NCBI GenBank assembly: GCA_964624075.1
Contig: CAZUWH010000013.1
Coordinates: 1 to 58,664 of the forward strand
Reading direction: 5' to 3'
DNA: 58,664 nucleotides
DNA from: CAZUWH01 sp964624075
Lineage (GTDB): Bacteria > Pseudomonadota > Alphaproteobacteria > Rhodospirillales > Rhodospirillaceae
Position 1 is the stretch's first letter; each line of letters begins with the position of its first letter. Made by a program: the position numbers and the translations under genes. The notes beneath the pieces are model-generated. The model did no database searches. It was given only the letters and a program-made list of their open reading frames with translations, and was not told the origin of the DNA. Positions 56,035-58,664 of this stretch are shown in pieces.

Positions 56035-57045
56035 ATGGCAGTTCGGGTTGCGATTAATGGCTTTGGCCGCATCGGTCGTTTGGTGTTGCGTTCGATCATC
56101 GAGCATGACCGCAGCGATGTGGATGTCGTGGCAATCAATGATCTTGGTTCACCGGAAGCCAACGCTCACCTGATCAAATACGACTCGGTGCATGGTGTGC
56201 TGCCGGTCGAGATCGGTGTCTCAGGGAATATCATGACCGTTGGCAATCGGTCGATGAAAGTCGTCGCGGAACGCGATCCGACCAAGCTGCCCTGGAAGGA
56301 CATGGGCATCGACATCTGTATGGAATGCACTGGAATCTTCACCGACAAGGACAAGGCCCAGGTGCATCTGGGGGCCGGCGCCAAGCGGGTGTTGGTCTCG
56401 GCACCCTCGAAGGGCGCCGACCTGACGGTGGTCTATGGCGTGAACCACGACAAGCTGACCAAAGAGCACAGAGTGGTATCAAATGCATCATGTACCACCA
56501 ACTGCCTGGCGCCTGTTGCCGCTGTGTTGCAGAAGTTGTGCGGTATCAAGCATGGCTTCATGACCACGATTCACTCCTATACCGGCGATCAGCGCACGGT
56601 GGACACCCTGCACACGGACTTGCGACGGGCGCGGGCTGCCGCACTCAGCATGATTCCAACCTCCACCGGCGCGGCTAAGGCGGTCGGCGAGGTGTTGCCC
56701 GAACTGAAGGGTAAGCTGGACGGGGTAGCCATCCGCGTGCCGACACCGAACGTGTCTCTGGTCGATTTGAAGTGCGTGGTCAACCGGGCCGTCAGCACAG
56801 CTGAAATCAACGCCGCCATGAAGGCAGCAGCTGCCGAAGGCCCAATGAAGGGCATTCTGGCCTACACTGAAGCGGATCTGGTCTCGTCTGATTTCAACCA
56901 CAATGCGGTCAGTTCAACCTTCGATGCTTCCGGTACCAAGGTCATCGACGGCAGTTTCATCCGTGTCATGGCCTGGTACGACAATGAGTGGGGCTTCTCC
57001 ACCCGTATGTCGGACACCGCCGTAGCCTGGGGCAAACTGATCTGA
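56035..57045 (+). CDS. gap: Glyceraldehyde-3-phosphate dehydrogenase
   Basis: The 336-residue enzyme begins AVRVAINGFGRIGRLVLRSI. The catalytic Cys is in VSNASCTTNCLAPV, followed by HGFMTTIHSYTGDQR, and the His is in this same region. The C-terminus has SWYDNE-like AWYDNEWGFSTRMSDTA. NAD specificity is expected from AINDLGSPE at the end of the second strand. The start at ATG 56035 is taken because the upstream 88 residues of the frame are unlike the family. It is followed by pgk. Confidence 0.97.
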   Translation: MAVRVAINGFGRIGRLVLRSIIEHDRSDVDVVAINDLGSPEANAHLIKYDSVHGVLPVEIGVSGNIMTVGNRSMKVVAERDPTKLPWKDMGIDICMECTGIFTDKDKAQVHLGAGAKRVLVSAPSKGADLTVVYGVNHDKLTKEHRVVSNASCTTNCLAPVAAVLQKLCGIKHGFMTTIHSYTGDQRTVDTLHTDLRRARAAALSMIPTSTGAAKAVGEVLPELKGKLDGVAIRVPTPNVSLVDLKCVVNRAVSTAEINAAMKAAAAEGPMKGILAYTEADLVSSDFNHNAVSSTFDASGTKVIDGSFIRVMAWYDNEWGFSTRMSDTAVAWGKLI

Positions 57046-57060
57046 GCAAACCGCGAAGGC

Positions 57061-57093
57061 CGTCCCGCCCCGATTCTGGGTCCGGGCGGGACG
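57061..57093 (+). terminator. Hairpin between gap and pgk
   Basis: Perfect 10-bp arms CGTCCCGCCC and GGGCGGGACG enclose a 13-base loop, 16 bases after the gap stop. No T run follows, so it may act as an attenuating or mRNA-protecting hairpin that sets the ratio of gap to pgk. Confidence 0.45.
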
Positions 57094-57181
57094 CGCTGCG
57101 CGTCGTGGCTTCATGCGGGAATGGCTGAAGCAGCACTGAAAAGTGATAATGAAAAACACAAACGAAAGAGGGGGAACAGCA

Positions 57182-58375
57182 ATGCCCGCTTTCAAAACGA
57201 TCGACCAGATCGAGGTGGCCGGCAGGCGCGTGGTTGTACGCGCCGACCTGAACGTGCCTATCAAGGACGGCAAGGTGACCGATACCACCCGCATCGATCG
57301 CTCCGCCCAAACTCTTAAGGATCTGACAGCTAAAGGAGCACGTGTCGTCGTTCTGTCTCATTTCGGACGGCCTGATGGCAAGCGCAATGAAAAATATACC
57401 CTGAAACTGGTTCTAGTGCCTCTGAGCCAGGCGGTGGGCCTGCCGGTCGTCTTCGGGGAGGATTGCATTGGTCCCGACGCTGAAAAGGTGGTCAACGATT
57501 TGCCGGCCGGCGGGATCGCGCTGCTCGAAAACCTCCGCTTCCATGCCGAGGAGGAGCAGAACGATCTTGATTTTGCCAAGAAGCTTGCGGCTCTGGGAGA
57601 TATCTACGTCAATGATGCCTTTTCGACCGCCCACCGGGCCCATGCTTCGACCGAAGCTATCGCTCGTCTTCTCCCCGCTGCCGCCGGGCGCCTGATGCAG
57701 GCTGAACTGGATGCCCTGGGCAAGGCCCTGGAGCGGCCGGCCCGGCCTGTGGCAGCTGTGATCGGTGGCGCCAAGGTCTCTACCAAACTCAATCTGCTTG
57801 GCAACATGGTGGCTAGGGTCAACATGCTGGTGATCGGAGGCGGTATGGCTAACACCTTTCTGTTCGCCAAGGGAATCGATATCGGCAAATCCTTGTGCGA
57901 GAAGGGCATGGTTGACACGGCACGCGCGATCATGCAGAAGGCGGAAGCCGGCGGTTGTGAGATCGTCCTGCCGACCGATGCCGTGGTTGCCGACGAATTC
58001 AAGGAGGGGGCTGTCAACAAGGTGGTGCCGATCGGTGCGATCCCTTCCGGCAAGATGGTTCTGGACATCGGTCCGGTATCCGTTGAAACCGTGGTTGCCA
58101 AACTGTCGTCGTGCAAGACACTGGTCTGGAATGGCCCACTCGGCGCTTTCGAGGTGAAGCCGTTTGACAAGGCGACCAACACCGTCGCCCAGGCCGCGGC
58201 CAACCTGACCGGGGCTGGCAAGCTTCTGACCGTCGCTGGTGGCGGGGATACTGTGGCGGCCTTGGCCAACGCCGGTGTGGAGGAAAAGTTCTCTTATATC
58301 TCTACTGCGGGGGGTGCTTTCCTGGAATGGCTTGAGGGGAGGACACTGCCGGGAGTGGCAGCCCTGGCACAATAG
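57182..58375 (+). CDS. pgk: Phosphoglycerate kinase
   Basis: The 397-residue enzyme has VVVRADLNVPIKDGKVTDTTRI, LSHFGRPDGKRNEKYTLKLV, ENLRFHAEEEQND and VNDAFSTAHRAHAST in the N domain. The C domain has PVAAVIGGAKVSTKLNLL, LVIGGGMANTFLFAKG, WNGPLGAFE and LTVAGGGDTVAAL. It interconverts 1,3-bisphosphoglycerate and 3-phosphoglycerate. ATG 57182 follows GAGGGGG. Upstream in-frame codons from 57143 are not family-like. Confidence 0.97.
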   Translation: MPAFKTIDQIEVAGRRVVVRADLNVPIKDGKVTDTTRIDRSAQTLKDLTAKGARVVVLSHFGRPDGKRNEKYTLKLVLVPLSQAVGLPVVFGEDCIGPDAEKVVNDLPAGGIALLENLRFHAEEEQNDLDFAKKLAALGDIYVNDAFSTAHRAHASTEAIARLLPAAAGRLMQAELDALGKALERPARPVAAVIGGAKVSTKLNLLGNMVARVNMLVIGGGMANTFLFAKGIDIGKSLCEKGMVDTARAIMQKAEAGGCEIVLPTDAVVADEFKEGAVNKVVPIGAIPSGKMVLDIGPVSVETVVAKLSSCKTLVWNGPLGAFEVKPFDKATNTVAQAAANLTGAGKLLTVAGGGDTVAALANAGVEEKFSYISTAGGAFLEWLEGRTLPGVAALAQ

Positions 58376-58396
58376 ACGACGAAAAGAACGACAAGG

Positions 58397-58441
58397 AAAA
58401 GAGTGTCGCAGCCGCGTGAGGCTTAAGGGGCGCTCTTTTTT
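58397..58441 (+). terminator. Intrinsic terminator of gap-pgk
   Basis: AAAAGAGTGTC (58397-58407) pairs with GGCGCTCTTTT (with two G-U pairs) around a 20-odd base loop, and a run of T ends at 58441. It lies 22 bases past the pgk stop. Confidence 0.75.
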
Positions 58442-58552
58442 GTCGCTTATGGTTTGGTGGCGGTGTCCTGGGCAGATGATTCACAACTGGCGTAGATCGA
58501 GAGGAACGGTTGCAACGCTGAAGAAAGGGCAGAAAGAAGGGTCCTCCTCGAA

Positions 58553-58664
58553 GAGAAGCTCTCCCCCATCGAGGGGAAGGGGGCCTATCATCGGGGGATG
58601 ATTGTTCCGCCTGGACGTTGCGAGCCCTCCCCCTTGGATCCGGGGGAGGGTTAGGGTGGGGGTG
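58553..58664. repeat. GC-rich palindromic repeat, runs to window end
   Basis: CTCTCCCCCATCGAGGGGAA, TTCCGCCTGGACGTTGCGAG and CCTCCCCCTTGGATCCGGGG appear in the same order as the unit at 53610-53730. The element continues past the window. Confidence 0.65.

Overview
The window reads as chromosome of an alphaproteobacterium, most likely of the Rhodospirillales and relatives. The support is a set of intact core genes typical of that class: a pyridine nucleotide transhydrogenase split into pntAA, pntAB and pntB; an Irr-type Fur regulator with a three-histidine motif; a complex I NDUFA12-like protein next to aat, DUF2155 and MCE genes; lysA followed by a TIGR02302/DUF4175 protein; a CnoX, Lon-N, Trm112, DUF971 cluster; ETF-ubiquinone oxidoreductase; and family 4 uracil-DNA glycosylase. 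Genus cannot be set from the sequence alone.

Layout. Positions 1-9180 are an accessory region that starts at the 3' end of a tRNA-Thr gene. It holds decayed phage/ICE-like debris (about 53-3650), an IS5-family insertion (3795-4555), and a dead type II-C CRISPR-Cas locus in the order cas2, cas1, cas9, all on the minus strand (4697-8591). A single possible CRISPR repeat lies beyond cas2 and a matching anti-repeat (possible tracrRNA) lies upstream of cas9. From 9183 the window is ordinary chromosome: a TIM-barrel protein, dapE and dapD (lysine/peptidoglycan), the cnoX cluster, a phospholipid-type methyltransferase, cobC and cobD (cobamide synthesis), a thiS-thiG fusion, aroQ, aat, a lipid-transport/complex I accessory cluster (DUF2155, two MCE proteins, NDUFA12), cytochrome b561, ispE with a TPR protein, ETF-QO, uracil-DNA glycosylase, a lytic transglycosylase, moaB, pyrF and trpF. 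An assembly gap of ten N lies at 39613-39622. After it come a broken PAS-GGDEF gene, tRNA-Phe, pntAA-AB-B, a class V aminotransferase with DUF1015, the TIGR02302 protein with lysA, irr, a KefC-type exchanger, gap and pgk.

Two themes run through the window. First, dispensable genes are decaying while core genes stay open. Pseudogenes seen are cas9, cas1, cas2, an IS5 transposase, rtcB, marC, a DUF445 gene, a DUF1640 gene and a PAS-GGDEF gene. Second, the genome is seeded with short GC-rich palindromic repeats. One family has three complete copies here (15566-15873, 27821-28140, 41990-42317), each about 310-330 bp and flanked by a 7-bp direct repeat (one perfect, two with 6 of 7 matching), which marks it as a MITE-like mobile element. 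One repeat has rewritten the 3' end of the methyltransferase gene, and the IS5 element has cut another MITE copy beside the CRISPR remnant.

The most notable system is the CRISPR-Cas locus. Cas9 is nearly full length (about 1045 codons of span) but carries several nonsense codons and frameshifts plus an Asp-to-Asn change in the RuvC-III motif. Cas1 has lost its middle. Cas2 has a one-base frameshift. The array appears reduced to at most one repeat.
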